DNA of 13,695 nt from CAYLSV01 sp964386435 (GTDB lineage Bacteria; Planctomycetota; Phycisphaerae; Tepidisphaerales; Tepidisphaeraceae). Each line of letters begins with the position of its first letter. The stretch's first letter is position 1. Of this stretch, positions 7,187 to 13,695 are shown one piece after another. Below the pieces are notes generated by a model. The model was not told the origin of the DNA and made no database searches. It worked only from the letters and a program-made list of their open reading frames with translations. The stretch covers positions 1-13,695 of the forward strand of contig CAYLSV010000094.1 in the NCBI GenBank assembly GCA_964386435.1, given 5' to 3'. The position numbers and the translations under genes were made by a program.

Positions 7187-8551
7187 TCACGACCGCTTGC
7201 GGAGTTCCGCGAGGCGGCTGCGGACGTCGCGGTAGTTGAAGTCGGTCTGGGCGACCTTGCTGTACGCCCGGCTGGCGGCCTGGGTGTCGCCGGTTTCCTC
7301 CAGGGCGCGGCCGTGCCAGTACTGCATTTCTTTTTGCTTGGCGTCCTGCAGCTCGTACTCCTCAAGCAAGCCGCCCAGCGTCTCGGCGGCCTCTTCGTAG
7401 AACTGGGCGTCGAGGAACGCCCGGCCCAAGAGCAGCTTCGCGTCGTCGCGGACCTTGGCCGCCTGCTGGGCCTGCTGCAATTCGGGGATCGCCTCGTCGA
7501 CCCGCCCGAGCTGGAACAGCTTCTTGCCGACAAAGAACTTGCGGCCCTGGTCCTGCGGGTAGGCCCGGGCGGCGTCCTTGGCGAAGGTCAGCTCCTGCTC
7601 GTAACGGCTCTGCCGCATGTCGGCGAGGTCCTTTTTCAAGTCCTCGTCGTCGGGCTGCTGTTTGAGCATGCTCGTGATCGACTGCTCCATCCGCAGCGCC
7701 TGGCGGAGCCTGATCTTGTTGGCTTCTTCCTTGAAGCGGAAGCTCTCGGTGCGGTCGTACGTCTTGTCGAGCAGGGCGATGGCCGTGTCCTCGTGGTCGC
7801 GCTGCTCGGTGCGGACCAGCGCCTCGACGTACGCCCAGATCTTGCCGGCCTCCTCGGGGTCGGCCTCGTGGGCGGCCTTGGTCTTGGCAATCGCCGCACT
7901 CCGGCCGTCATCGTCGAGAACGCCCTTGTCCTTTTCCAGCAAATCTTGCTGGCCACGCTTGTCGCGCAAACTCTCGGTGAAGCCGCCGCCTTGGCTGTAC
8001 TTGCCCTCCTTCATCGCCCGCATCGTGGCGATCTGCTTGAGCTCGTGCGACAGGTCCTGGTTGTCCGGCTTGAGCTGGATCGCGTAGCCCAAGGCATCTT
8101 CAGCGAGCTTGAACTCCTCGAGCTTCTGGAACGCCTCCTTGAGCAGCAGGAACGTGTTCAAGTCCTGCTTGCCGTCGATGTTCAGTTTGTACAGGACCGG
8201 GGCGATCCAGTGGGCGACCGCGTCGAACTCGCCCTTCTGGGCGCTGGTGAGCAGGCCCTTCATGTGGTCTGCGTTGCCGGGGTCGTAGGCGAGCTGCTTC
8301 TCGTAGTAGAGCATGTTCTCGACCGGCGCCTTGCCCTTGCTGAGCTTGGCCCGCTGGAGCATGCCCATCGGTTTGCCGCCCTTGAGCTTGCGCTGCAAAC
8401 TTAACTCCCGCAGCTTGGTGTGGGCCGGGATGTTCTCCGGGTCCTGGCCGAGGCCTTGGATGTAGAGCTCGATGGCGTAGTCCCACTGCGCGCCGCTGGC
8501 GACCTTGGCGGCGGACTCGAACAGCTTCTGGGCGCGGGCGGGATCGGCCAC
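7187..8551 (-). CDS. Tetratricopeptide-repeat protein of unknown function
   Basis: The protein has 454 residues and is almost entirely helical, with several TPR-like units near both ends: WDYAIELYIQGLGQDPEN near the N-terminus, FKLAEDALGYAIQLKPDN about a third of the way in, and FQLGRVDEAIPELQQAQQ, FYEEAAETLGGLLEEYE and ETGDTQAASRAYSKVAQTD towards the C-terminus. The middle part is rich in charged residues (EKDKGVLDDD, RDHEDTAIALLDKTYDR) and is less clearly repetitive. I see no signal peptide, membrane segment or catalytic motif, so it is probably a soluble scaffold or adaptor. I choose the GTG at 8551, which has GAGG eight bases upstream; a TTG at 8593 in the same frame would add 14 residues (MRAAVRSPRSEVHP) with no visible domain. 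It is divergent from def and reads towards mfd. The role is unknown; TPR proteins of this kind are common in planctomycetes. Confidence 0.85.
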   Translation of the reverse strand: MADPARAQKLFESAAKVASGAQWDYAIELYIQGLGQDPENIPAHTKLRELSLQRKLKGGKPMGMLQRAKLSKGKAPVENMLYYEKQLAYDPGNADHMKGLLTSAQKGEFDAVAHWIAPVLYKLNIDGKQDLNTFLLLKEAFQKLEEFKLAEDALGYAIQLKPDNQDLSHELKQIATMRAMKEGKYSQGGGFTESLRDKRGQQDLLEKDKGVLDDDGRSAAIAKTKAAHEADPEEAGKIWAYVEALVRTEQRDHEDTAIALLDKTYDRTESFRFKEEANKIRLRQALRMEQSITSMLKQQPDDEDLKKDLADMRQSRYEQELTFAKDAARAYPQDQGRKFFVGKKLFQLGRVDEAIPELQQAQQAAKVRDDAKLLLGRAFLDAQFYEEAAETLGGLLEEYELQDAKQKEMQYWHGRALEETGDTQAASRAYSKVAQTDFNYRDVRSRLAELRKRS

Positions 8552-8626
8552 GGGATGAACCTCGGATCGGGGTGAGCGGACGGCCGCCCGCAAGCTGCGG
8601 CGGCGGGGGAGCTTACTTGGCCCGCG

Positions 8627-8656
8627 TTGAGAGTGTCAAACCGCCGCCCCTACCCT
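8627..8656 (+). promoter_or_regulatory. Possible promoter of the def gene
   Basis: TTGAGA (8627-8632) and TACCCT (8651-8656) are separated by 18 bases and lie just before the def ATG at 8679, in the 127-base divergent spacer with the TPR gene. The -35 is close to consensus; the -10 is poor. This is a weak prediction. No Shine-Dalgarno sequence precedes the def ATG. Confidence 0.3.
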
Positions 8657-8678
8657 ACCCGCCCGCCGACTCCGCGCC

Positions 8679-9236
8679 ATGCCCGATTCCTTCGCCATCC
8701 CGACGCCCGACCAGATTGCCAAGCTACGGGTCATCCTCCACCCCGATTCGCGGCTGAAGAAGACGTCCATGCCCGTCACCGAAGACGAGCGTGGCCCGGC
8801 CCTCGACGCGCTGGTGGCGAAAATGTTTGAGCTGATGCGCCAGCATGAAGGCGTTGGTTTGGCCGCCCCGCAGGTGGGGGTCAACAAGCGGTTGTTCGTC
8901 ATGAACGCCACCGGCGAGCCGGAGGACGATCAGGTGTACGTCAACCCCGAGCTGAGCGATCCCGACGACGCCGAGGAGGCCGAGGAGGGGTGTTTGTCGC
9001 TGCCGGACATCCGCGTGAAGGTGCTGCGGCCGCTGATCGTGACGCTGAACGCCACGCGGCCCGACGGCACGCCAGTCGAGAAGCGGGCCGAGGCGTGGGT
9101 GCCTCGGATTTGGCAGCACGAGATCGACCACCTCGATGGCGTGCTGTTGACGAACAAGATGAGTGCCGTCGAGAAAATCGCCCACCGCAAAAAGCTCCGC
9201 GAGCTCGAACGCGACTACGCCGGGGGCAAGCAGTGA
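8679..9236 (+). CDS. def: Peptide deformylase
   Basis: Peptide deformylase removes the N-formyl group from new proteins as they leave the ribosome and is an Fe(II)/Zn metalloenzyme. All three family motifs are present: GVGLAAPQVG (58-67), EEGCLSLP (102-109) with metal ligand Cys105, and QHEIDHLDG (146-154) with ligands His147 and His151 and catalytic Glu148. At 185 residues the length is normal. The insert SDPDDAEEAEEG just before motif 2 is unusually acidic. The ATG at 8679 is the start used; LRVILHPDSRLKK follows at the expected distance from the N-terminus. fmt follows 150 bases downstream, with repeat A copy 2 between them, and rsmB after that, matching the def-fmt-rsmB order known from E. 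coli and many other bacteria. Confidence 0.96.
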   Translation: MPDSFAIPTPDQIAKLRVILHPDSRLKKTSMPVTEDERGPALDALVAKMFELMRQHEGVGLAAPQVGVNKRLFVMNATGEPEDDQVYVNPELSDPDDAEEAEEGCLSLPDIRVKVLRPLIVTLNATRPDGTPVEKRAEAWVPRIWQHEIDHLDGVLLTNKMSAVEKIAHRKKLRELERDYAGGKQ

Positions 9237-9251
9237 TTGACGCACACCAAG

Positions 9252-9268
9252 CACGCTCGAACAGCGTG
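9252..9268. repeat. Small perfect hairpin after def
   Basis: CACGCT-CGAAC-AGCGTG is a 6-bp perfect stem with a 5-base loop, 15 bases after the def stop and just before repeat A copy 2. It has no T-run. It may be a weak pause or RNA-end structure, or may have arisen by chance. Confidence 0.35.
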
Positions 9269-9269
9269 A

Positions 9270-9369
9270 AGAAGCCGAGGGGAGAGCGCAGCGATCACCC
9301 GGGTCCGACCTGCGAAAGACGTTCCCGATGCGGGATCCGGTTGATCGCTTTGCTCTCAATGCGGCTTCT
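9270..9369. repeat. Inverted-repeat element family A, copy 2 (35-30-35, decayed right arm)
   Basis: This is the second copy of the 100-base element, in the def-fmt spacer. The left arm (9270-9304) matches copy 1 at 32 of 35 positions, while the right arm (9335-9369) matches at 28 of 35, with a changed block CAATG where copy 1 has CCCTC. The centre (9305-9334) keeps the length of 30 and 19 of its bases. Pairing within this copy is 27 of 35, so it is the weaker palindrome. Its right end reaches to 6 bases before the first in-frame ATG of fmt, so it would lie in the fmt leader. Relative to the upstream gene, its orientation is opposite to that of copy 1, which argues against a fixed directional signal. 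Confidence 0.82.
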
Positions 9370-9376
9370 CACGAAT

Positions 9377-9382
9377 GAGGTG
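9377..9382 (+). promoter_or_regulatory. Ribosome binding site deciding the fmt start
   Basis: GAGGTG ends four bases before the ATG at 9387 and overlaps an earlier in-frame ATG at 9375. This spacing favours 9387 as the real start. Confidence 0.55.
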
Positions 9383-9386
9383 CCGC

Positions 9387-10310
9387 ATGTCGGTTGATTT
9401 GACGGGGTTGCGCGTCGCCTTTGCCGGCAGCGGGGCGTTCGGCGTGCCGGCGCTGCGGGCGCTGAATTCGGCCGGGGCGGAGCTGGCGGCCGTCTACACG
9501 CAGCCCGACAAGCCGGCGGGGCGGGGCAAGAAGGTCACGCCCACGCCGATCGCCGCGGCGGCGGGTGAGCTGGGCATCGAGGCGATCCGCACGCCGCGGC
9601 TCAACGATGAGGACGTGCCGGACGTCGACTGCCTCGTGGTGATCGCGTTCGGGCAGAAGATCGGCCAAGCGCTCACCGAGCAACCGCGGCTGGGGGCGTT
9701 CAACCTCCACGCGTCGCTGCTGCCGCGTTGGCGCGGGGCGGCCCCGATCCACCACGCCGTGATCGCCGGCGACAAACTCATCGGCAACAGCATCATCCGC
9801 CTGGCCGACCGGATGGACGCCGGGGCGGTGCTGGTGCAATCCCGCAACGTGCTCGGCGACGGCGACACCACCGGCGATCTGCACGACCGCCTGGCCGAAC
9901 TCGGCGGGCCGCTGGTGGTGCAGACGCTCCGCCAACTCGCCGACAACCGGGTGACGGAGACGCCGCAGGACGAGGCGATGGCCACACCCGCCCCGAAGCT
10001 CAGCCGGGCCGACGCCGTGATCGACTGGACCGCCGGCGGCTTGCTCGCCAGCCGCCGGATCAATGGCCTCTCCCCCTGGCCCGGTTGCCGCGTGAGGATC
10101 GGCGACGACCAAGCCACCCTCGTCCGTGCCTTCCCTTCAACAATCCCCGGCGAGCCCGGCCTCCTCACCGCCGACGGCACCGTCGGCTGCGGCGACACGT
10201 CCGTCGAAATACTCGAACTTCAACCGCCGGGCAAGAAACCCATGGACCTCAAAAGCTACCGCAACGGCCGCCCGTGGGCACCGGGCACGAAAATCGAGAG
10301 CGTCACGTGA
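9387..10310 (+). CDS. fmt: Methionyl-tRNA formyltransferase
   Basis: Fmt transfers a formyl group from 10-formyl-tetrahydrofolate to the methionine on initiator tRNA, making the substrate whose product Def later deformylates. The N-terminal Rossmann-like domain starts LRVAFAGSGAFGVPAL, continues with YTQPDKPAGRGKK (the tRNA-facing loop) and carries the catalytic triad: Asn106 and His108 in FNLHASLLPRWRGAAPI, and Asp144 in RMDAGAVL. The C-terminal OB-fold part contains INGLSPWPGCRVRI. At 307 residues it is near the usual 310-320. I use the ATG at 9387 because GAGGTG sits just upstream; the ATG at 9375 would add four residues. It lies between def and rsmB and is separated from them by repeat A copy 2 and repeat B respectively. 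Confidence 0.96.
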   Translation: MSVDLTGLRVAFAGSGAFGVPALRALNSAGAELAAVYTQPDKPAGRGKKVTPTPIAAAAGELGIEAIRTPRLNDEDVPDVDCLVVIAFGQKIGQALTEQPRLGAFNLHASLLPRWRGAAPIHHAVIAGDKLIGNSIIRLADRMDAGAVLVQSRNVLGDGDTTGDLHDRLAELGGPLVVQTLRQLADNRVTETPQDEAMATPAPKLSRADAVIDWTAGGLLASRRINGLSPWPGCRVRIGDDQATLVRAFPSTIPGEPGLLTADGTVGCGDTSVEILELQPPGKKPMDLKSYRNGRPWAPGTKIESVT

Positions 10311-10336
10311 TGACTCTCGAACGCACAGCAACGTCG

Positions 10337-10446
10337 CGTAGCTGCGGGCTGACAGCCCGCAGTGGCCGCATCCGCAACCCGCAAGAGGTGGCGAAGTTCT
10401 CCTTTGGATCGACGTCGCCACTGCGGGCTGTCAGCCCGCAGCTACG
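10337..10446. repeat. Inverted-repeat element family B: two perfect 30-nt arms, each itself palindromic
   Basis: The arms at 10337-10366 and 10417-10446 are exact reverse complements over 30 bases, with 50 bases between them. Each arm contains its own palindrome: CTGCGGGCTG then one base then CAGCCCGCAG (10342-10362 and 10421-10441), the central base being A on the left and T on the right. Two local hairpins or one long cruciform can therefore form. The layout recalls REP pairs (BIME-like) in other bacteria. It starts 26 bases after the fmt stop and ends 30 bases before the rsmB start, so it fills that junction. The perfect arms suggest recent arrival or active maintenance. Confidence 0.9.
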
Positions 10447-10463
10447 ACCCGCTCGCGTTCTTG

Positions 10464-10469
10464 AAGAGG
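10464..10469 (+). promoter_or_regulatory. Ribosome binding site of rsmB
   Basis: AAGAGG ends seven bases before the GTG at 10477, a good Shine-Dalgarno match that supports this start. Confidence 0.6.
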
Positions 10470-10476
10470 CCGCCTT

Positions 10477-11775
10477 GTGAACACAGCCTCCGCCGCCCGC
10501 GATTTTGCGGTGCTTTCGCTCGACGCCCGCACGCTGCCCGGCCTCCCCCGGCAGGCGTTCAAGAAAAAATCGGCCGTGCGGCCGCGTGATCCGCGGGACG
10601 CGGCGCTGGGCGAGATGATTGTCGCCGGGGTCATCAAGAACCTGATTCTGCTCGACCACATGGTCGCCGTCTACGCCAAGCGGCCGCTGGACCAGATCGA
10701 CCCCAAGGCCCGGCTGATCCTGCTGGTGGCGCTCTACCAGATCCGCTTCCTCGACCGCGTCCCCAGCCGGGCGGCGGTGAACGAGGCGGTGCAACAGACC
10801 CGGCATTTGGGCATCCCACGGACGGCGAGCTTCGTCAATGCGATGCTCCGCAACGCCCTGCGCAAGCCGCCGCTGGAGCTGCCGCCGCGGTCGGACGGCA
10901 TCGCGTTCGCCGAGGTCGTGCTGAGCCACCCGTCGAACTGCTTCACCCGGCTGCGGAAGGTGATGGGCGAGCGGGACGCCCTGCGCTGCTGTCGGCGGAA
11001 CAACCGCGTGCCGCCGATGCTCGTGCGGCTCAACCGCGGGAAGACGATCGACGATCTGCGGGCGGCGGTCGAATCCGACGTTGCCTTCAACGCCCACGAG
11101 CAAGCCGGCATCGTCGTCGCCACCGGGGCGAAGACCGCCGACTTCGCCCGCATTGCCGCCGCCGGGGTGGGACAGGTGCAGGACGCCACGAGCGCCGCCA
11201 TCGCCGCCCACATCGACGCCGCTTCCGGCCAAGCAGTTCTCGACCGCTGCTGCGGCGTGGGCACCAAGACGCTTCAACTGCTCGACCTTTACCCCGAGGC
11301 GAAGATCACCGCCGTCGACTCGCACGGCAAGCGGGTGAACACCCTCAAGCGCCTGATCGCCGAGCGTCAGGTCGAGAATGTTGCCGCCGCCCGCGTCGAG
11401 TGGTTGAAGGAGAGCCCGCTGGCCGGCCGTGTGTTCGACCGCATCCTGATCGACGCCCCGTGCAGCAACAGCGGCGTCCTCGCCCGCCGCCCCGAGGCCC
11501 GCTACCACCAGAGCAGCGACGAGGTGAAAAGCGTCATCGACCTCCAACAAGAAATTCTCGCCGACACCATTCCCGCCCTCGCCCCCGGCGGCCGACTGAT
11601 CTACAGCACCTGCAGCGTCTGGCCCGAGGAGAACGAGGGGCAGATCGACCAGCTCCTCGCCGCCCACCCCGACCTGCGCCTCGCCCACCAAGCCAGCACC
11701 CTGCCAAGCCTCACCCGCGACCCGACAAAGTACCGCGACGGCGGCTACGTGGCAGTGGTGGAACGAAACGGTTGA
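10477..11775 (+). CDS. rsmB: 16S rRNA (cytosine-C5) methyltransferase, RsmB type
   Basis: RsmB methylates one cytosine of 16S rRNA (C967 in E. coli) using S-adenosylmethionine. The 432-residue protein has the expected NusB-like RNA-binding domain (about 1-130, with VALYQIRFLDRVPSRAAVNEAV) followed by the methyltransferase domain. NNRVPPMLVRLN (175-186) and VGQVQDATSAAIAAHID (231-247) are typical linker motifs. Motif I reads VLDRCCGVGTKT (254-265), acidic Asp281 follows in VDSHGKR, motif IV is DAPCSNSGVLARRPEAR (326-342), and motif VI is YSTCSVWPEEN (376-386). Cys329 and Cys379 are the two cysteines used by this enzyme class. Motif I is unusual: most relatives have AAPGGKT where this one has CGVGTKT, although the glycines needed for cofactor binding remain. 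It is the last gene of the def-fmt-rsmB cluster and converges on the lipase gene. Confidence 0.92.
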   Translation: MNTASAARDFAVLSLDARTLPGLPRQAFKKKSAVRPRDPRDAALGEMIVAGVIKNLILLDHMVAVYAKRPLDQIDPKARLILLVALYQIRFLDRVPSRAAVNEAVQQTRHLGIPRTASFVNAMLRNALRKPPLELPPRSDGIAFAEVVLSHPSNCFTRLRKVMGERDALRCCRRNNRVPPMLVRLNRGKTIDDLRAAVESDVAFNAHEQAGIVVATGAKTADFARIAAAGVGQVQDATSAAIAAHIDAASGQAVLDRCCGVGTKTLQLLDLYPEAKITAVDSHGKRVNTLKRLIAERQVENVAAARVEWLKESPLAGRVFDRILIDAPCSNSGVLARRPEARYHQSSDEVKSVIDLQQEILADTIPALAPGGRLIYSTCSVWPEENEGQIDQLLAAHPDLRLAHQASTLPSLTRDPTKYRDGGYVAVVERNG

Positions 11776-11790
11776 ACCACAGCTTCGGAC

Positions 11791-11871
11791 CTCCGCCGCG
11801 TAGCGGCGGGGCTACGCCCGCAGTCCGAGCATGCTCGGGATCGTGTGTAGCCCCGCTGCTACGCAGCGGTG
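11791..11871. repeat. Inverted-repeat element family C: paired hairpins with a central palindrome
   Basis: The arms at 11791-11815 and 11847-11871 are inverted copies at 22 of 25 positions. Each arm forms its own hairpin: CCGCCGC-GTA-GCGGCGG (11793-11809) and CCGCTGC-TAC-GCAGCGG (11853-11869). The two hairpins differ by one base pair changed on both strands (C-G to T-A), which keeps the stem. Between them lies a perfect 14-base palindrome, CCGAGCATGCTCGG (11825-11838). The element occupies the spacer between the convergent rsmB and lipase genes, so it may also end transcription from both sides, although no T-run is present. Confidence 0.82.
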
Positions 11872-11911
11872 GGGGCTTCTTGTGCGTCTGCGTGCCGGAC
11901 GCGTTGCCTGC

Positions 11912-12745
11912 TCAATTGGGCCGCCGCAGGATGCCACGCTTGTGCAGATCGTCGAGCAGCTTCAGGTACCGCGGCGTCACCTCCGGCAGCCCCGTGGTCA
12001 GGCGTTGGTTGCGGCTGTGGGTGTGGTCGACGGGCCAGTGGGCCAGCTCTTCGCCCCAGCGGCCGCTGATTCGGCTGACCAGGCCGTCGTTGAGGCCTTC
12101 GTGGGGCTCGATCAGATCGTGCGTGAACCGCAGACCGAGGAAGATCTCGGGCCGCGGGCGGCCGGTGGTGATGCTGAAGTAGGGGAAACCCGAAGCGTCA
12201 GGCGTCTCACGGTTGAAGGTGGCGGCGCAATTGGTCGTCAGGTCGCCACAGGCGGTCAGATCGAAGCCCAGCAACCGCTTGATGCCAGCGATCGGGTCGA
12301 TCGGCCCCAGCCGCAGCCGCTTGTCGATCCAGTCGGCGGCGGGGCTGCCGTGGTGGGGCGTGGCGACGGTCACCAAACCCGCGGCGTGCTCGGCGAGGTT
12401 GAGCTTCGAGAGGGCGTACCGCGCGTCGAGGCCGCCCATGGAGTGGCCGACGATCAGCGGCTTCTCGCCCGTTTCCGCGGCGAAGTCCCGCACCTGGCTC
12501 GCCAACCGCTCAGCCCGCGCCGCCACCGGCCCCAGCGGCGCGACGGCCGTCACGAGCGTCGGATGCCCCGCGTTGGCCAGCGCCCGCTCGATGCCGTAAA
12601 AGTACCCGTGCCGCAGCGGCCCCACGCCCAGGTTGCCGTGCCCGGCCACGCCGTGGGCCAGCACGATCGGCGTGAACCCGCCGCGGCCGGGCAGCTTCGT
12701 CGGCCCGGTGCGGATCAGCTTGTTGTTCGGCTGGGCGATGGGCAA
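11912..12745 (-). CDS. Lipase-like alpha/beta hydrolase
   Basis: The protein resembles bacterial triacylglycerol lipases of the Pseudomonas/Proteus type. Numbering from the TTG at 12745 (277 residues), it has the oxyanion-hole strand PIVLAHGV (26-33), then GYFYGIERAL, the nucleophile elbow GHSMGG with Ser102, LVTVATPHHGS (124-134), NDGLVS with the probable catalytic Asp220, and VDHTH with the probable catalytic His241. There is no signal peptide, unlike secreted family I lipases, and no foldase gene nearby, so the substrate and location are uncertain. The start is unclear: the frame is open up to a TTG at 12880, with a GTG at 12811, but everything upstream of about 12750 is repeat D translated (residues such as TDNGQRTKNKG), with no domain. 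I therefore prefer 12745, although no Shine-Dalgarno precedes it. It is divergent from carB. Confidence 0.85.
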   Translation of the reverse strand: MPIAQPNNKLIRTGPTKLPGRGGFTPIVLAHGVAGHGNLGVGPLRHGYFYGIERALANAGHPTLVTAVAPLGPVAARAERLASQVRDFAAETGEKPLIVGHSMGGLDARYALSKLNLAEHAAGLVTVATPHHGSPAADWIDKRLRLGPIDPIAGIKRLLGFDLTACGDLTTNCAATFNRETPDASGFPYFSITTGRPRPEIFLGLRFTHDLIEPHEGLNDGLVSRISGRWGEELAHWPVDHTHSRNQRLTTGLPEVTPRYLKLLDDLHKRGILRRPN

Positions 12746-12755
12746 GGTGTCGTTC

Positions 12756-12895
12756 GTTGTTGGTCCTTTGTTCTTGGTCCTTTGTCCGTTGTCAGTGGTC
12801 AGTTGCTGCACTTCTTCGCGGGTCCGCCGACGTGAGCAACTGACCCGGGCAACTGACCACGGACAAATGACCAAGGACAAAGAACAAAGAACAAC
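12756..12895. repeat. Inverted-repeat element family D: T-rich/A-rich arms
   Basis: The left arm (12756-12806) is T/G-rich with TTTGT/TTGGTCC-like units; the right arm (12849-12895) is A/C-rich with GGACAAA/GACCAA-like units. They pair over a 33-position core with two mismatches and one 7-base bulge (TTGTCAG, left arm), ending at GGTCAGTTGC (12797-12806). Its complement GCAACTGACC appears twice on the right (12836-12845 and 12849-12858). Base composition is clearly less GC-rich than the neighbouring genes. The element fills 140 of the 189 bases between the lipase TTG and the carB ATG, so any promoter for either gene must lie in or next to it. It also keeps the lipase frame open. Confidence 0.8.
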
Positions 12896-12920
12896 CTACC
12901 TTGTGCGAGTTTAGCCCGTC

Positions 12921-12924
12921 AGGG
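12921..12924 (+). promoter_or_regulatory. Possible ribosome binding site of carB
   Basis: AGGG lies ten bases before the ATG at 12935. The spacing is long and the match partial, so support is modest. No promoter hexamers could be recognised between repeat D and this site. Confidence 0.35.
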
Positions 12925-12934
12925 TTCCACGCCC

Positions 12935-13695
<761 letters not shown>

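Noticed and set aside
6200..8404. Plus-strand open frame (734 codons) opposite the 5' part of mfd and the TPR gene
   Set aside because: It spans two genes, an intergenic space and repeat A, and its translation shows the same antisense composition bias with no domain.
10303..11691. Minus-strand open frame (462 codons) opposite rsmB
   Set aside because: It is antisense shadow of rsmB, continues through repeat B, and shows no recognisable motif.
6947..12934. CRISPR array
   Set aside because: The repeats are inverted, few, and of different families; there are no regularly spaced direct repeats and no cas genes.

Overview
The window looks like a chromosomal piece of a high-GC planctomycete, perhaps of the Phycisphaerae. 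The clues are a pseudopilin of the type abundant in planctomycetes (short leader, YADNNQGRLPG, GVYGCPAD, a late H...DG motif), a short-form LeuD, and small structured repeats packed into the intergenic spaces. This is inference, with no database check. Two runs of ten N (3233-3242 and 5794-5803) are assembly placeholders, which suggests a draft or metagenome-derived contig. The sequence contains no phage genes, transposase, CRISPR array, tRNA or rRNA.

Layout. On the left are the 3' part of leuD (+), a pseudopilin (-), and, divergent from it, a sugar isomerase/epimerase-like TIM barrel (+). Next is a minus-strand series, read right to left: a TPR protein (8551-7187), mfd, the transcription-repair coupling factor (6946-3628, crossing an N gap), and a chemoreceptor with an apparent haem-binding CxxCH sensor (3505-1967, crossing the other gap). 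Divergent from the TPR gene is the translation cluster def - fmt - rsmB (+). A lipase-like alpha/beta hydrolase (-) follows in convergent orientation, and carB (+) runs off the right edge.

How the genes work together. def and fmt form the formyl-methionine cycle: Fmt formylates initiator Met-tRNA and Def removes the formyl group from new proteins. rsmB methylates 16S rRNA, and the def-fmt-rsmB order is conserved in many bacteria. Mfd couples stalled transcription to excision repair. LeuD and CarB serve leucine and arginine/pyrimidine synthesis. The other genes show no clear functional link to their neighbours.

The most unusual feature is not a gene. Between 6.95 and 12.93 kb, five of the six intergenic spaces each hold a structured inverted repeat, and these fall into four unrelated families. 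Family A is 100 bp, in two copies. Family B is a pair of perfect 30-nt arms, each itself a palindrome. Family C is a pair of hairpins with a matched two-sided base change plus a central palindrome. Family D is a T-rich/A-rich inverted repeat that fills most of the lipase-carB divergent region. Both junctions of def-fmt-rsmB are occupied, by different families. These look like small non-autonomous mobile or REP-like elements, possibly also working as RNA structures. I found no convincing undescribed multi-gene system.
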